DNA of 64,000 bases from Ralstonia sp. A12 (lineage in GTDB: Bacteria > Pseudomonadota > Gammaproteobacteria > Burkholderiales > Burkholderiaceae), in NCBI RefSeq assembly GCF_000801955.1, contig NZ_JSZO01000004.1, forward strand, positions 1 through 64,000. Direction: 5' to 3'. The position numbers were made by a program, and so were the translations under genes. Positions 33,537 to 41,843 of the stretch are shown here, piece by piece. The notes below the pieces were generated by a model. That model saw only the letters and a program-made list of their open reading frames with translations. It was not told the origin of the DNA and searched no databases. The stretch's first letter is position 1. Each line of letters starts with the position of its first letter.

Positions 33537-34826
33537 TCAGACTTTCTCCGCCCGCGGGGCCTGCAGCACGGCTTGCGGACCCGACGCGCCGGACGGTGCC
33601 GCCAGCGACGGATCGCCATGCGCATCCGACCCCTTCACCTGGCTCACCCAGAACACACAGAACAGCCCCGCCGCCACGGCCAGCCAGCCGTTCAGCCCGT
33701 AGCCATCAATGTGGCCGCCCGCGCCGGTGGACAGCAGCAGCCCGCCGATCCAAGCGCCCGCACCTGTGCCCACTGACATCACCGCGCTGTTGGCCGAGAG
33801 GAACGCGCCGCGTACCTGCGGGGCGGGCACGGTCGTCATCAGTGCCTGCATCGGCACCATGCGGCTGGAGAGGATCACCATGAAGCACGGGAAGAACAGC
33901 AGCATGCCGATGAAGGGCCAGTCGGGCAGATGCGTCATCACCAGCACCGGGATGAACGCCAGCAGTGCCGCCACCACGAACACGCGGCGGCGGCCGTAGC
34001 GGTCCGCCAGCTTGCCCACGGCGCGTGAGGTGAAGAACGACGCCGCCCCACCTGCCACGTACAGCCACGACAGATCCTGCGGCGCGATGCCGTGGTTGGC
34101 CACCAGCACCGGTGAGATGAACGGGATCACCAGCATGTGCGAGCCCATCATCACGAAGGTCAGGAGGAAGGCCCGCAGATGGCGCGGGTTGCTCAGCAGC
34201 TGCCACAGGCCCGCGAGGATCTCGCTGGGGGTCTGGCGGGTGTTGCTCAGGTGTTCAGTGAGCGGCGGGATGGTGTGCCGTGCGCCGAGCCACGTCAGCG
34301 CGGTCATCACGGTCAACAGGTAGAACGGCGCCGTCCAGCCGAGGTGTGCACCGAGCGCGATGCCCACCGGCACACCGGCCATGGCCGCCAGCGCAAACGA
34401 CGACATCACCACCCCAGTGGCCGCGCCGCGCCGCGCCGGCGGAATCACATCCGACAGGATGGCGAGTACGAGCGAGCCGAGCACGCCGCCCGTGAGCCCC
34501 GCAAACGCCCGCGCAAACAGCAGCATGCTGTAGCTGCCTGACAGCGCGCAGGCCAGGTTGGCCAGTGTGAACAGGCCGTACACCGTCAGCAACAGGCGGC
34601 GCCGGTCAAAGCGATCGGTGTACGTGGCGGCCAGCAGGCCAGAGGCGCCGGAGCACAGTGAATACACCGACACCGCCGTGGCAAACGCCGCCGGACCGAT
34701 GCCAAACGTATGCATGATCTGCGGACCGAGCGGCATCATCACCATGAAATCCATGATGACGGTGAACTGCGTGAGCGCGAGCAGCCAGAGCAGATGCCGC
34801 TCGCGCTTGGAGTCAAGTAAGGGCAT
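33537..34826 (-). CDS. MFS transporter (DHA1-like exporter)
   Basis: The 429-residue inner-membrane protein has 12 predicted helices. It begins HLLWLLALTQFTVIMDFMVMMPLGPQI and has ATYTDRFDRRRLLLTVYGLF after helix 2, typical of the AraJ/DHA1 drug-efflux branch. The C-terminal tail (about 395-429) is hydrophilic and Pro/Ala-rich. A palindrome-rich, AT-rich segment lies about 80-100 bases upstream and may control it. The substrate is unknown. Confidence 0.85.
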   Translation of the reverse strand: MPLLDSKRERHLLWLLALTQFTVIMDFMVMMPLGPQIMHTFGIGPAAFATAVSVYSLCSGASGLLAATYTDRFDRRRLLLTVYGLFTLANLACALSGSYSMLLFARAFAGLTGGVLGSLVLAILSDVIPPARRGAATGVVMSSFALAAMAGVPVGIALGAHLGWTAPFYLLTVMTALTWLGARHTIPPLTEHLSNTRQTPSEILAGLWQLLSNPRHLRAFLLTFVMMGSHMLVIPFISPVLVANHGIAPQDLSWLYVAGGAASFFTSRAVGKLADRYGRRRVFVVAALLAFIPVLVMTHLPDWPFIGMLLFFPCFMVILSSRMVPMQALMTTVPAPQVRGAFLSANSAVMSVGTGAGAWIGGLLLSTGAGGHIDGYGLNGWLAVAAGLFCVFWVSQVKGSDAHGDPSLAAPSGASGPQAVLQAPRAEKV

Positions 34827-34902
34827 GGGAGAGGGCAGAGAAAACGGAGAGGGGGCGCGTATTTCCGTGGCGGAGATCGCCTGGGTGATTCTTGCGCCGC
34901 GT

Positions 34903-34928
34903 TATGTCTAAAAACATATCTTAAGATA
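34903..34928. promoter_or_regulatory. Overlapping palindromes upstream of MFS exporter
   Basis: TATGT/ACATA (34903-34907 and 34914-34918) overlaps a perfect 12-bp palindrome TATCTTAAGATA (34917-34928). The block is much richer in A/T than its surroundings and lies between the divergent MFS and DUF2892 genes. No regulator gene is adjacent. Confidence 0.5.
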
Positions 34929-34989
34929 GTTATCGCGGCAGGCGAAGTCAACCCAAATTTGCGTGACACGCATGCAACGGCGGCCATCA

Positions 34990-35024
34990 TGCGCTTGCCG
35001 TGTGAGTACGGCGCAGTTTTTTTT
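34990..35024 (+). terminator. Orphan rho-independent terminator
   Basis: GCCGT (34997-35001) and ACGGC (35008-35012), extended by outer TGC/GCA pairs, are followed by CAG-free spacing of a few bases and eight T (35017-35024). No gene precedes it on this strand, so it must end a short untranslated transcript or act as an attenuator 87 bases before the DUF2892 gene. Confidence 0.6.
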
Positions 35025-35110
35025 GATGGGCGCGAATCCGTTTGGCGCGACGGTGCCTCTAAGGGGCGAGGACTTCCCTCACCTTTCGTCCGACCCCATT
35101 GGAGAACATC

Positions 35111-35338
35111 ATGTCGTTTCTGAAATCTGCGCTGTATGTAAAGAACGTGCCGAACTGGGAGCGCGCCGTGCGCATCGTGCTGGCGCTGGCTGTTGCGGTG
35201 GGCGGGCTGGCCCTGGCGGCCGCGCCCTGGAGCTGGTTGCTGGCCGCGGCCGGTGCCGGCTTTGGCCTGACCGGCGTGGTCGGTTTCTGCCCGGCGTGTG
35301 CGCTGGTCGGTCGCCGGCGCCAACCCCCGCGTAACTGA
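35111..35338 (+). CDS. DUF2892 (YgaP-type membrane domain) small protein
   Basis: The 75-residue inner-membrane protein has a conserved DUF2892 N-terminus (YVKNVPNWERAVRIVLAL), two helices (about 21-38 and 42-58) and the segment GFCPACALVG with two cysteines. In other bacteria this domain is fused to a rhodanese (YgaP); here it stands alone. GGAGAACATC precedes the ATG. Four bases separate its stop from the start of an ECF sigma factor, so the two are probably co-transcribed. Whether the membrane protein acts on the sigma factor is not known. Confidence 0.85.
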   Translation: MSFLKSALYVKNVPNWERAVRIVLALAVAVGGLALAAAPWSWLLAAAGAGFGLTGVVGFCPACALVGRRRQPPRN

Positions 35339-35342
35339 CGCC

Positions 35343-35858
35343 ATGGATCTTGTCCGTCACCAACCCCTGCTCGACGCCGCCCGCGCGGGTGACGTATCGG
35401 CCATCGAGCGCCTGCTGGCGGTCTGTCAGCCCGATATCCGCCGCTATGCGCAGCGCAACTGCCTGATCTCCGACGTGGATGACGCCGTGCAGGAAAGCCT
35501 GCTGGTGCTCTCACGCAAGGTGGGCTCGCTGCGCGCGGCGGCGGCGTTCTCGAGCTGGCTGTTCGCCATCGTGCGCCGCGAGTGCCATCGCATGGCGCGC
35601 AAGGCTCTCTCGACCGACCCGTGGGATGACGACAAGGTGGAAGCCTGGCTCGCGCGTCTGCCTGTGGACGACCTGCGCCACGACGTGGCCGCCGCGCTGG
35701 AATCCTTGCCTGCGCACTACCGCGAGATCATCGTGCTGCGCGACCTGAACGAGATGACCATCGGCGAGATTGCCGACCAACTGCACGAGACCCGCGCGGC
35801 GGTAAAGAGCCGCCTGCACCGGGCGCGGCAACTCACGCGCGAATACCTGCTCGGCTGA
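35343..35858 (+). CDS. ECF-type RNA polymerase sigma factor
   Basis: The 171-residue sigma-70-family protein has region 2 at about 20-85 (DIRRYAQRNCLISDVDDAVQESLLVLSRKV, FSSWLFAIVRREC) and region 4 at about 110-165 (ALESLPAHYREIIVLRDLNEMTIGEIADQL, RAAVKSRLHRARQ). No anti-sigma gene with a zinc-binding or transmembrane anti-sigma domain lies downstream. The only linked gene is the upstream DUF2892 membrane protein, four bases away. The sigma factor may be controlled by transcription or by this unusual partner. Confidence 0.88.
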   Translation: MDLVRHQPLLDAARAGDVSAIERLLAVCQPDIRRYAQRNCLISDVDDAVQESLLVLSRKVGSLRAAAAFSSWLFAIVRRECHRMARKALSTDPWDDDKVEAWLARLPVDDLRHDVAAALESLPAHYREIIVLRDLNEMTIGEIADQLHETRAAVKSRLHRARQLTREYLLG

Positions 35859-35881
35859 CGTCCAAACCAAACACCGTGGTG

Positions 35882-36766
35882 CTACCGCGCGCGCATGCCC
35901 CACAGCACGTCGAGCACATGCTGCGTTGCGCGTTCGATATGCCCCGCCCGATGCGCAATGCCGAGCTGACGCCACAACGCCGGGCGCAACGGCCGCATGA
36001 TGATGCGGGCATCCGGTACCGGCGTGGACGCTTCGTGCGGCAGCAGCGTGGCGCCGTAGCCCGCTGCCACAAGGCTCTTGATCGCATCGTTGTAGTTGAG
36101 CTGGATGCGCGGTGCGGGGTGATGGCCGTCGGCCGCAAACCACTCCGTCGTCAGGCGCGAGAGCCGCGTGGTGGTGTCGTTGAGGATGAGCGGCTGCTCA
36201 GCCAGCCATGCTGGCGTGACACGCGCCGGGCACTGCCAATGCGCCGGCAGAAATGCCATGACCGGGTCGCGCCGCCACGGCTTGATCGCCAGCCCCGCCA
36301 CCTGCGATTGCGGCAACGCTACGAGGCCGATGTCGAGTGCCCCATCGGCAAGACCCGCCAGCGTCTCTTGCGAGGTGAGCACCGCCACCTGCACGTCGAT
36401 GCCGGGGTGGTCCTGCCGCAGCACCTCCAGCGCCTGCGGCAGCAGATGCGCGATCGCGCCGGTGGAAGCGCCCAGCCGCACGCGCCCGCTCAGGCCCTGC
36501 ACCTGGCGCTGGATGTCGTCCAGCGCCTGTTCGGCATCGGCGAGCAGCTTGCGGGCGCGGTCCACCATCACCTCGCCGATGGCGGTGGGCTGCACCTGCC
36601 CGCGCTTGCGCGTGAGCAGCGGCGCGCCCACGCGATCTTCCAGCTCGGCAATGTGCAGGCTGACGGTGGGCGGCGCCAAATGCAGCGCGCGTGCCGCGTC
36701 GGCAAACGAGCCGCGGTCGGCGACTTCCACCAGGGTACGCAGGCGGTCCAGGCTGATTTCACGCAT
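35882..36766 (-). CDS. LysR-family regulator divergent from argC
   Basis: The 294-residue regulator has an N-terminal LysR helix-turn-helix (LDRLRTLVEVADRGSFADAARALHLAPPTVSLHIAELE) and a periplasmic-binding-like effector domain. The ATG at 36766 was chosen because upstream in-frame codons run through the palindromic operator. Its intergenic region with argC holds nested inverted repeats. The pairing suggests control of argC. Confidence 0.87.
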   Translation of the reverse strand: MREISLDRLRTLVEVADRGSFADAARALHLAPPTVSLHIAELEDRVGAPLLTRKRGQVQPTAIGEVMVDRARKLLADAEQALDDIQRQVQGLSGRVRLGASTGAIAHLLPQALEVLRQDHPGIDVQVAVLTSQETLAGLADGALDIGLVALPQSQVAGLAIKPWRRDPVMAFLPAHWQCPARVTPAWLAEQPLILNDTTTRLSRLTTEWFAADGHHPAPRIQLNYNDAIKSLVAAGYGATLLPHEASTPVPDARIIMRPLRPALWRQLGIAHRAGHIERATQHVLDVLWGMRAR

Positions 36767-36782
36767 GGGTGTCGATCGTTCA

Positions 36783-36826
36783 GAAAAGCTGAATATGGTG
36801 GTTGTGAAATTCAACTTTTCATATTC
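36783..36826. promoter_or_regulatory. Nested inverted repeats in lysR/argC divergent promoter
   Basis: GAAAAG-n-TGAAT (36783-36794) is mirrored by ATTCA-n-CTTTTC (36809-36820) across 14 bases. A second inverted repeat, GAATATG (36791-36797) with CATATTC (36820-36826), overlaps it. Such long interrupted dyads near a divergent LysR gene are typical binding sites for the regulator. Confidence 0.6.
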
Positions 36827-36888
36827 TAGATCGCGCCCGAAGATGGTGGCTCGCACTGACCCTCTTCTTTCCATTGGAGCGCCCCGCC

Positions 36889-37824
36889 ATGTCCACGCCC
36901 CTTGTCTTCATTGACGGTGACCAAGGCACCACTGGCCTGCTGATCCACGAACGCCTGCGCGGCCATGTGGATCGGCGGGATCTGGCATTGCTGACGCTGC
37001 CCGCCGACGCCCGCAAAGACCCGCAGCGCCGCGCCGAGGCCATCAACGCGTGCGACATCGCCATCCTGTGCCTGCCCGATGCGGCTGCGCGCGAGGCGGT
37101 GGCGTCCATCGTCAACCCGGCCGTGCGCGTGATCGACGCCAGCTCCGCACATCGCACCACACCTGGCTGGACGTACGGTTTTCCGGAGATGGCGCAAGAC
37201 CAGCCTCAGCGCATTGCCACTGCATCGCGCGTGACCAATCCGGGGTGCTATCCGACCGGCGCGATTGGCCTGCTTGGCCCGCTGGTGCACGCGAGTCTGG
37301 TGCCGGCGGATTACCCGATCAGCATTCATGCGGTGTCTGGCTACTCGGGCGGTGGGCGCGCTCGCGTGGAAGAGCACGAGGGGCCGAACGCCGCGCACGC
37401 GTTGCCGTTCCAGATGTACGGGCTGGGACTGGCGCACAAGCACGTGCCGGAGATCCAGCAGCACGTCGGGCTCTCGCAGCGGCCGATGTTCGTGCCCGCG
37501 TACGGCGCGTATCGCCAGGGCATCGTGCTGACGGTGCCGCTGGAGCAGCGCTTGTTGGCGCCCGGCGTTGATGCTGCCCAGCTGCATGCCTGCTTGGCCG
37601 ACCACTACGCGGGCGCCCAGCATGTGGAGGTGATGCCGCTGCAGGTGTCGTCGGCGCTGCCGCATCTGGACCCGCAGGCGCTCAACGGCACCAACGACAT
37701 GCGTCTGGGCGTGTTCGCTAACGACCACGGCCAAGTCCTGCTGACGGCGGTGTTCGACAATCTCGGCAAAGGCGCCTCAGGTGCGGCGGTGCAGAACCTG
37801 GAGTTGATGCTGGCGCACGCCTGA
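36889..37824 (+). CDS. argC: N-acetyl-gamma-glutamyl-phosphate reductase, short (type 2) form
   Basis: The 311-residue cytosolic NADPH-dependent reductase catalyses the third step of arginine synthesis. The N-terminal [11 protein letters not shown], the active-site [14 protein letters not shown] with nucleophile Cys120, SGYSGGGR and the C-terminal NTND-like [11 protein letters not shown] are characteristic of type 2 ArgC, which lacks part of the type 1 sequence. TTGGAGC precedes the ATG. No other arginine genes are beside it, and a LysR regulator is divergent. Related genomes, as I recall, carry a separate argC elsewhere, so this may be a second, conditionally used copy. Confidence 0.92.
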   Translation: MSTPLVFIDGDQGTTGLLIHERLRGHVDRRDLALLTLPADARKDPQRRAEAINACDIAILCLPDAAAREAVASIVNPAVRVIDASSAHRTTPGWTYGFPEMAQDQPQRIATASRVTNPGCYPTGAIGLLGPLVHASLVPADYPISIHAVSGYSGGGRARVEEHEGPNAAHALPFQMYGLGLAHKHVPEIQQHVGLSQRPMFVPAYGAYRQGIVLTVPLEQRLLAPGVDAAQLHACLADHYAGAQHVEVMPLQVSSALPHLDPQALNGTNDMRLGVFANDHGQVLLTAVFDNLGKGASGAAVQNLELMLAHA

Positions 37825-37902
37825 GGCCGGCGCGCTGACTTGCGCGCCGCAACGACGGCAGGTAGTGGGAAATCGAATGGAAGTCATCGCAACATTTAAT
37901 TG

Positions 37903-37918
37903 GTCGATTGTTATCGAC
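37903..37918. promoter_or_regulatory. Palindrome upstream of allE
   Basis: GTCGAT (37903-37908) and ATCGAC (37913-37918) form a perfect inverted repeat with spacer TGTT, inside an A/T-richer segment 86 bases before allE. It looks like a GntR- or LysR-type operator; no regulator gene is adjacent. Confidence 0.45.
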
Positions 37919-38003
37919 TTCGCTATCGTCAACGCCGCCCGCGTACGAACCGCCCGATGCTGTTTGCGCCCGGGGCCGGACCAACCCATTGCCTGGATGC
38001 AGT

Positions 38004-38840
38004 ATGTCTAAAACAACGTATTACGCGCCGCATGGCGGCCACCCGCCGCAGACTGATCTGCTGACGGATCGCGCGATGTTCACCGAGGCGTACGCGGTGA
38101 TCCCCAAGGGTGTGATGCGCGACATCGTCACGAGCCACCTGCCCTTCTGGGACAACATGCGCATGTGGGTGATCGCTCGCCCGCTGTCCGGCTTTGCCGA
38201 GACCTTCTCCCAGTACATCGTCGAGCTGGCCCCCAAGGGCGGCAGCGACAAGCCGGAGCAGGACGTCAACGCCGAGGCCGTGCTGTTCATCGTCGAAGGT
38301 GAGCTGACCCTGACCCTGCAAGGCCAGGTCCACAACATGCAGCCGGGTGGCTACGCCTTCATTCCGCCGGGCGCCGACTACAAGGTGCGCAACACTTCCG
38401 GCCAGCACACCCGCTTCCATTGGATCCGCAAGCACTACCAGAAGGTCGACGGCGTACCGCTGCCGGACGCCTTCGTGACCAACGAGCAGGACATCCAGCC
38501 GCTGGTGATGCCGGATACCGAAGGACGCTGGAGCACCACCCGCTTCGTTGACATGAGCGACATGCGTCATGACATGCACGTCAACATCGTCAACTTCGAG
38601 CCGGGCGGCGTGATTCCGTTTGCGGAAACGCATGTCATGGAGCACGGCCTGTACGTACTGGAAGGCAAGGCTGTCTATCGCCTGAACCAGGACTGGGTCG
38701 AGGTGGAAGCAGGCGACTTCATGTGGCTGCGCGCGTTCTGCCCGCAGGCCTGCTATTCGGGTGGCCCTAGCCGCTTCCGCTACCTGCTGTACAAGGATGT
38801 GAACCGTCACATGCCCCTGACCCTGAACTCGCCGCGCTAA
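38004..38840 (+). CDS. allE: (S)-ureidoglycine aminohydrolase
   Basis: The 278-residue bicupin enzyme of purine (allantoin) catabolism releases ammonia from (S)-ureidoglycine to give ureidoglycolate, with Mn2+. The N-terminus YYAPHGGHPPQTDLLTDRAMFTEAYAVIPKG and the metal-cupin EPGGVIPFAETHVMEHGLYVLEGKAVY match AllE/YlbA closely. Other allantoin genes (alc, all, uraD) are not in the window, so it stands alone between argC and tam. A strong terminator follows. Confidence 0.92.
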   Translation: MSKTTYYAPHGGHPPQTDLLTDRAMFTEAYAVIPKGVMRDIVTSHLPFWDNMRMWVIARPLSGFAETFSQYIVELAPKGGSDKPEQDVNAEAVLFIVEGELTLTLQGQVHNMQPGGYAFIPPGADYKVRNTSGQHTRFHWIRKHYQKVDGVPLPDAFVTNEQDIQPLVMPDTEGRWSTTRFVDMSDMRHDMHVNIVNFEPGGVIPFAETHVMEHGLYVLEGKAVYRLNQDWVEVEAGDFMWLRAFCPQACYSGGPSRFRYLLYKDVNRHMPLTLNSPR

Positions 38841-38858
38841 GCGCTTCGCAGGTCAGGC

Positions 38859-38895
38859 AAAAAAAGCCCGCCGGTGTATGCCGACGGGCTTTTTC
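38859..38895. terminator. Bidirectional terminator between allE and tam
   Basis: An AGCCCG-n-CGG stem with matching arm CCG-n-CGGGCT and loop TGTATG is flanked by A-rich sequence on the left and TTTTT on the right. It can therefore end transcripts from both convergent genes. Confidence 0.85.
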
Positions 38896-38916
38896 CATTG
38901 GAGCGCTGGTGTTTGC

Positions 38917-39696
38917 TTACTTGCGTGTTGCCACGATGAACAGGCGCGGGAACGGCAGCAGCACCGTGCCATCGCCGAGTGCCGGATAGGCCTTGGCGAT
39001 CTCTTCGCGATAGCGCGTGAGGAAGGCGCCCCGCTCGTCGTCGTTCAACGCGGCCAGGAACGGCCGCAGCCCGGTGCCCTTGAGCCACTCCACCACTGCA
39101 TCTGCACCGCCGCGCAGCGGGTGGTAGTACGTGGTGCGCCACACATCCACGCGCGAGCACAGCGGCGACAGCAGCGCGTAATAGCGGCGCGGGTCGAACC
39201 GCTCGGTGCGCTCCACACCCTTGAGCTTTGTCGCCCACGGGCCAGCGGCGGCCACCTCGCGCATCAGGCGGTGCGTGGGTTCGTCCAGGTTATCGGGCAT
39301 CTGCACCGCAAGATGACCGCCCTTCGTCAGCTTGCTGATCAGCTTTGGAAGCAGCGTGTCGTGCGCGGGCAGCCATTGCAGCACGGCGTTCGCGAGAATC
39401 AGATCGTATGCACTGGGCGCATCCCACGTGGCAATGTCGGCGACCTCAAAGCGCACGTCGGGCAAGCGCTTGCGTGCGGCGTCGATCATGTCGGGCGAGG
39501 TGTCGAAGCCTTGGATTGCCGCGCCGGGTGCGCGCGCGATCAGCGCCTCGGTCGAATTGCCCGGCCCGCAGCCGATGTCGATGGCACTGTGGATGGGCGT
39601 TTGCGGCACGGCAGCCAGCAAGTCCCTGGCTGGCCGTGTGCGTTCTTCTTCAAACTGAACGTACTGGGTCGCGCTCCAGTCGTGTTGTGTCGTCAT
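38917..39696 (-). CDS. tam: Trans-aconitate 2-methyltransferase
   Basis: The 259-residue cytosolic SAM-dependent methyltransferase esterifies trans-aconitate, an inhibitor of aconitase. The start DWSATQYVQFEEERTRPARDLL, the SAM motif DIGCGPGNSTE, ADIATW and LILANAVLQWLPAH are typical of Tam. It is divergent from a LysR regulator with a palindrome in the 104-base gap, and convergent with allE. Confidence 0.9.
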   Translation of the reverse strand: MTTQHDWSATQYVQFEEERTRPARDLLAAVPQTPIHSAIDIGCGPGNSTEALIARAPGAAIQGFDTSPDMIDAARKRLPDVRFEVADIATWDAPSAYDLILANAVLQWLPAHDTLLPKLISKLTKGGHLAVQMPDNLDEPTHRLMREVAAAGPWATKLKGVERTERFDPRRYYALLSPLCSRVDVWRTTYYHPLRGGADAVVEWLKGTGLRPFLAALNDDERGAFLTRYREEIAKAYPALGDGTVLLPFPRLFIVATRK

Positions 39697-39761
39697 CGTG
39701 CTTCTCCTGCCGTGGTTGCTGTCGATGAGGAGAATTCTGTGGCCCTCAAGGGGATCAGTAA

Positions 39762-39773
39762 AATGAATTCATT
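39762..39773. promoter_or_regulatory. Palindrome in tam/lysR divergent promoter
   Basis: AATGAATTCATT is a perfect 12-bp palindrome 28 bases before the lysR start; a related half-site TGATTCA follows at about 39782. A binding site for the adjacent LysR regulator is likely. Confidence 0.5.
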
Positions 39774-39800
39774 GTTCCCATTGATTCACTTATCTGATTG

Positions 39801-40700
39801 ATGAAGATCGATACGCTGGGCGTGCAGGCCTTTGTAGCGATTGCGGAGTGCGGCAGCTTCACGCAGGCGGCCGATACGCTGCATGTGACGCAGACGGCGA
39901 TCACGCAACGGCTGCGCAAGCTGGAGGCGTTCCTGGGCGTAGCGCTGGTGGAGCGCACCACGCGCCGGACGGAACTCACGGAGATCGGGCGGCGCTTCCT
40001 GCCGCAGGCGCGCCGGTTGTTGAGCGAGTTGTCCGATGCGCTGACGGAAATTCGCGAGACGGGTTTGAGCCAGCGTGGGGACATCACGATTGCCTGCGTG
40101 CCGACGGTGGGCGTGCAGTATCTGCCGCGCATCCTGCGGGCGTTCTCGGCGCACCGGCCGCATGACCGGGTGAAGATTCTCGATCACGCGTCCGCATCCG
40201 TGCTGCAGGCGGTGCTGCGACGCGAGGCGGAATTTGGCATCAGCATCGCAGGCGACCAGCATCCTGAGTTGACCAGCGTGCCGCTCACAAACGACCCGTA
40301 CGTGCTGATCTGTCGCGACGATCATCCGCTCGCCAAGCGACGCCGCATCCGCTGGGAGGCACTGCAACCACATCCCCTGATCTTTGCCGGCGAGGTGAGC
40401 GGCAATCGCAGCCTGCTCGAAGGCGCGCTCAAGAACAGTGGAGTGACGTTGCATTCGTTCTACGAGGTCCAGCGCAGCTCAACGGCGCTCGGGCTTGTGG
40501 CGGAAGGACTGGGCGCGGCGGTGGTGCCGCGGCTCGCGATCCAGAAGAACGCGTACCCGATGATCCGCACGATTGAACTGGTGGAGCCGGAGGTGTCGCG
40601 CACGCTGGTGCTCGTGACGCGCAGGGCGGCGCAGTTGTCGCCTGCGGCGCGTGCGCTCTACGACATGATTGTCGAGGAAGGCGCGACGCTGGCGCGTTGA
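39801..40700 (+). CDS. LysR-family regulator divergent from tam
   Basis: The 299-residue regulator has the HTH MKIDTLGVQAFVAIAECGSFTQAADTLHVTQTAITQRLRKLE and a LysR substrate-binding domain (about 90-290). A TTG one codon earlier is possible, but the ATG at 39801 is preferred. It probably controls tam or distant genes; the effector is unknown. Confidence 0.86.
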   Translation: MKIDTLGVQAFVAIAECGSFTQAADTLHVTQTAITQRLRKLEAFLGVALVERTTRRTELTEIGRRFLPQARRLLSELSDALTEIRETGLSQRGDITIACVPTVGVQYLPRILRAFSAHRPHDRVKILDHASASVLQAVLRREAEFGISIAGDQHPELTSVPLTNDPYVLICRDDHPLAKRRRIRWEALQPHPLIFAGEVSGNRSLLEGALKNSGVTLHSFYEVQRSSTALGLVAEGLGAAVVPRLAIQKNAYPMIRTIELVEPEVSRTLVLVTRRAAQLSPAARALYDMIVEEGATLAR

Positions 40701-40764
40701 TGGGTGATGACGGATGAGAAGGGCTACCGGTGCAGGTGAGCCCTTCTTACGCCAGCAGCACGGC

Positions 40765-41136
40765 TCATGCGCGTGCGCCTTGCGGGGTGCTGGGGTAGGT
40801 GGAATCACGGTTCCAGGCAAGCACGCCACGTGTGTCAGTGCGTTGCTGGTCAGCGCCTTGCGCATACGGGTCGAAGCGGTCGCGCCTCCACGACAGATAG
40901 CCGTAGGTGTCGGCCTGACGATCTGCACCTTGTGTGAACGGATCAGCCTTGTCTTGCTTGTGCCCTTGCGTGTAGGCATCCACCTTGTCCAGGCGGCTTT
41001 GTCCTTGCGTATAGGGATCGACGCTGCGTGCGGCTGCGGCGGGTTGCGCCGCGAACAGTGCGGCGGAGGCCGTCAGCGTGGCCAGCAGGGCGAGCGACAG
41101 GCGGCGGGTACGTGCAGAAGAACGGGTGGTGTGCAT
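40765..41136 (-). CDS. Small exported protein with DPYTQG repeats
   Basis: The 123-residue protein has a Sec signal (positive n-region 5-12, core 13-30, cleavage near AAA-R at about 36). The mature part is repetitive: DPYTQG (40-45), DAYTQG (53-58), DPFTQG (65-70) and DPYAQG (89-94). A longer unit recurs twice, GAD-n-Q ... DT-n-G-n-L-n-W-n-RD at 70-86 and 94-111. No cysteine is present. A strong GAGGAGTTCATC site precedes the ATG. I recognise no family. The pattern suggests a binding or structural periplasmic or secreted protein. It is the last gene on the strand of the chromate block but 225 bases from it. Confidence 0.75.
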   Translation of the reverse strand: MHTTRSSARTRRLSLALLATLTASAALFAAQPAAAARSVDPYTQGQSRLDKVDAYTQGHKQDKADPFTQGADRQADTYGYLSWRRDRFDPYAQGADQQRTDTRGVLAWNRDSTYPSTPQGARA

Positions 41137-41361
41137 GATGAACTCCTCATTGAATGAGCGTGCGCCATCGGTAGATGGCCGTGCGACGGATCGCTTGCCG
41201 GTGGCATCGACCTCCCCTGTTGGTCGCGGCATCGATGCAAACCTGACACGGCTTCCATGAGAAATTTTTCGCGCCCGCCGGTACTTGCTGATACGCAGGT
41301 CGTGCGGCAGTGGATGCAGCATGGCGCGAACGTGTGTCCCGCACGCCCAAGCCACCCCATT

Positions 41362-41823
41362 TCACGCCGGCATCTGCGGCGGCCAGTTGTGGGTTTCCGC
41401 TTGGCAGTGCTTGCACCAGGCATAGAGCGCGTCGTACATCACCAGACCGTGTTCGAGCATGACGTGGTCATCGGAAAACACGTGCGACAGGCCCAGCGAG
41501 ATCGCGTAGAGTCCGTTGGACTGCGGTGTCAGATCCAGCCGCGAGGTATCCGCGCCGCGCACGATGCGAGCGAGTTGTTGCAGGGCCGGATCGTTGCCGA
41601 GGCGGTATTGATCGAGAAACGCATCGAAGCTGCACAGCTCACCCACATGCGTGAGCGCCACACCGGGAATGTCGTACGGGATGGCGCCGGTTTCGTTGGC
41701 CACGCGCAGTACATCGCCGGCCGGCACGTAGAGGAAGTCGGGTGTCTCGTCGATGAAGCGGGCGATCAGCCACGGGCAGGCGATGCGATCAATCTTGGGG
41801 CGCTCGCGCGTGATCCATTGCAT
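41362..41823 (-). CDS. Stand-alone ChrB C-terminal domain (chromate resistance) protein
   Basis: The 153-residue cytosolic protein is equivalent to the C-terminal half of ChrB (PF09828). It shares RIACPWLIARFIDETPDFLYVP, the GAIPYDIPGVALTHVGELCSFDAFL region and the late HGLVMYDALYAWCKH block. The ATG at 41823 has GGAGG upstream. It follows chrA after 20 bases and so completes an apparent chrB-chrA operon. It lacks the N-terminal regulatory half of ChrB, so a catalytic or stress-relief role is likelier than DNA binding. Confidence 0.85.
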   Translation of the reverse strand: MQWITRERPKIDRIACPWLIARFIDETPDFLYVPAGDVLRVANETGAIPYDIPGVALTHVGELCSFDAFLDQYRLGNDPALQQLARIVRGADTSRLDLTPQSNGLYAISLGLSHVFSDDHVMLEHGLVMYDALYAWCKHCQAETHNWPPQMPA

Positions 41824-41843
41824 GGCAACCTCCATGTCAGCGA

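Noticed and set aside
35343-35858. Calling DUF2892 an anti-sigma factor
   Set aside because: It has no anti-sigma domain; only the gene adjacency suggests a link, so it is reported as a hypothesis only.
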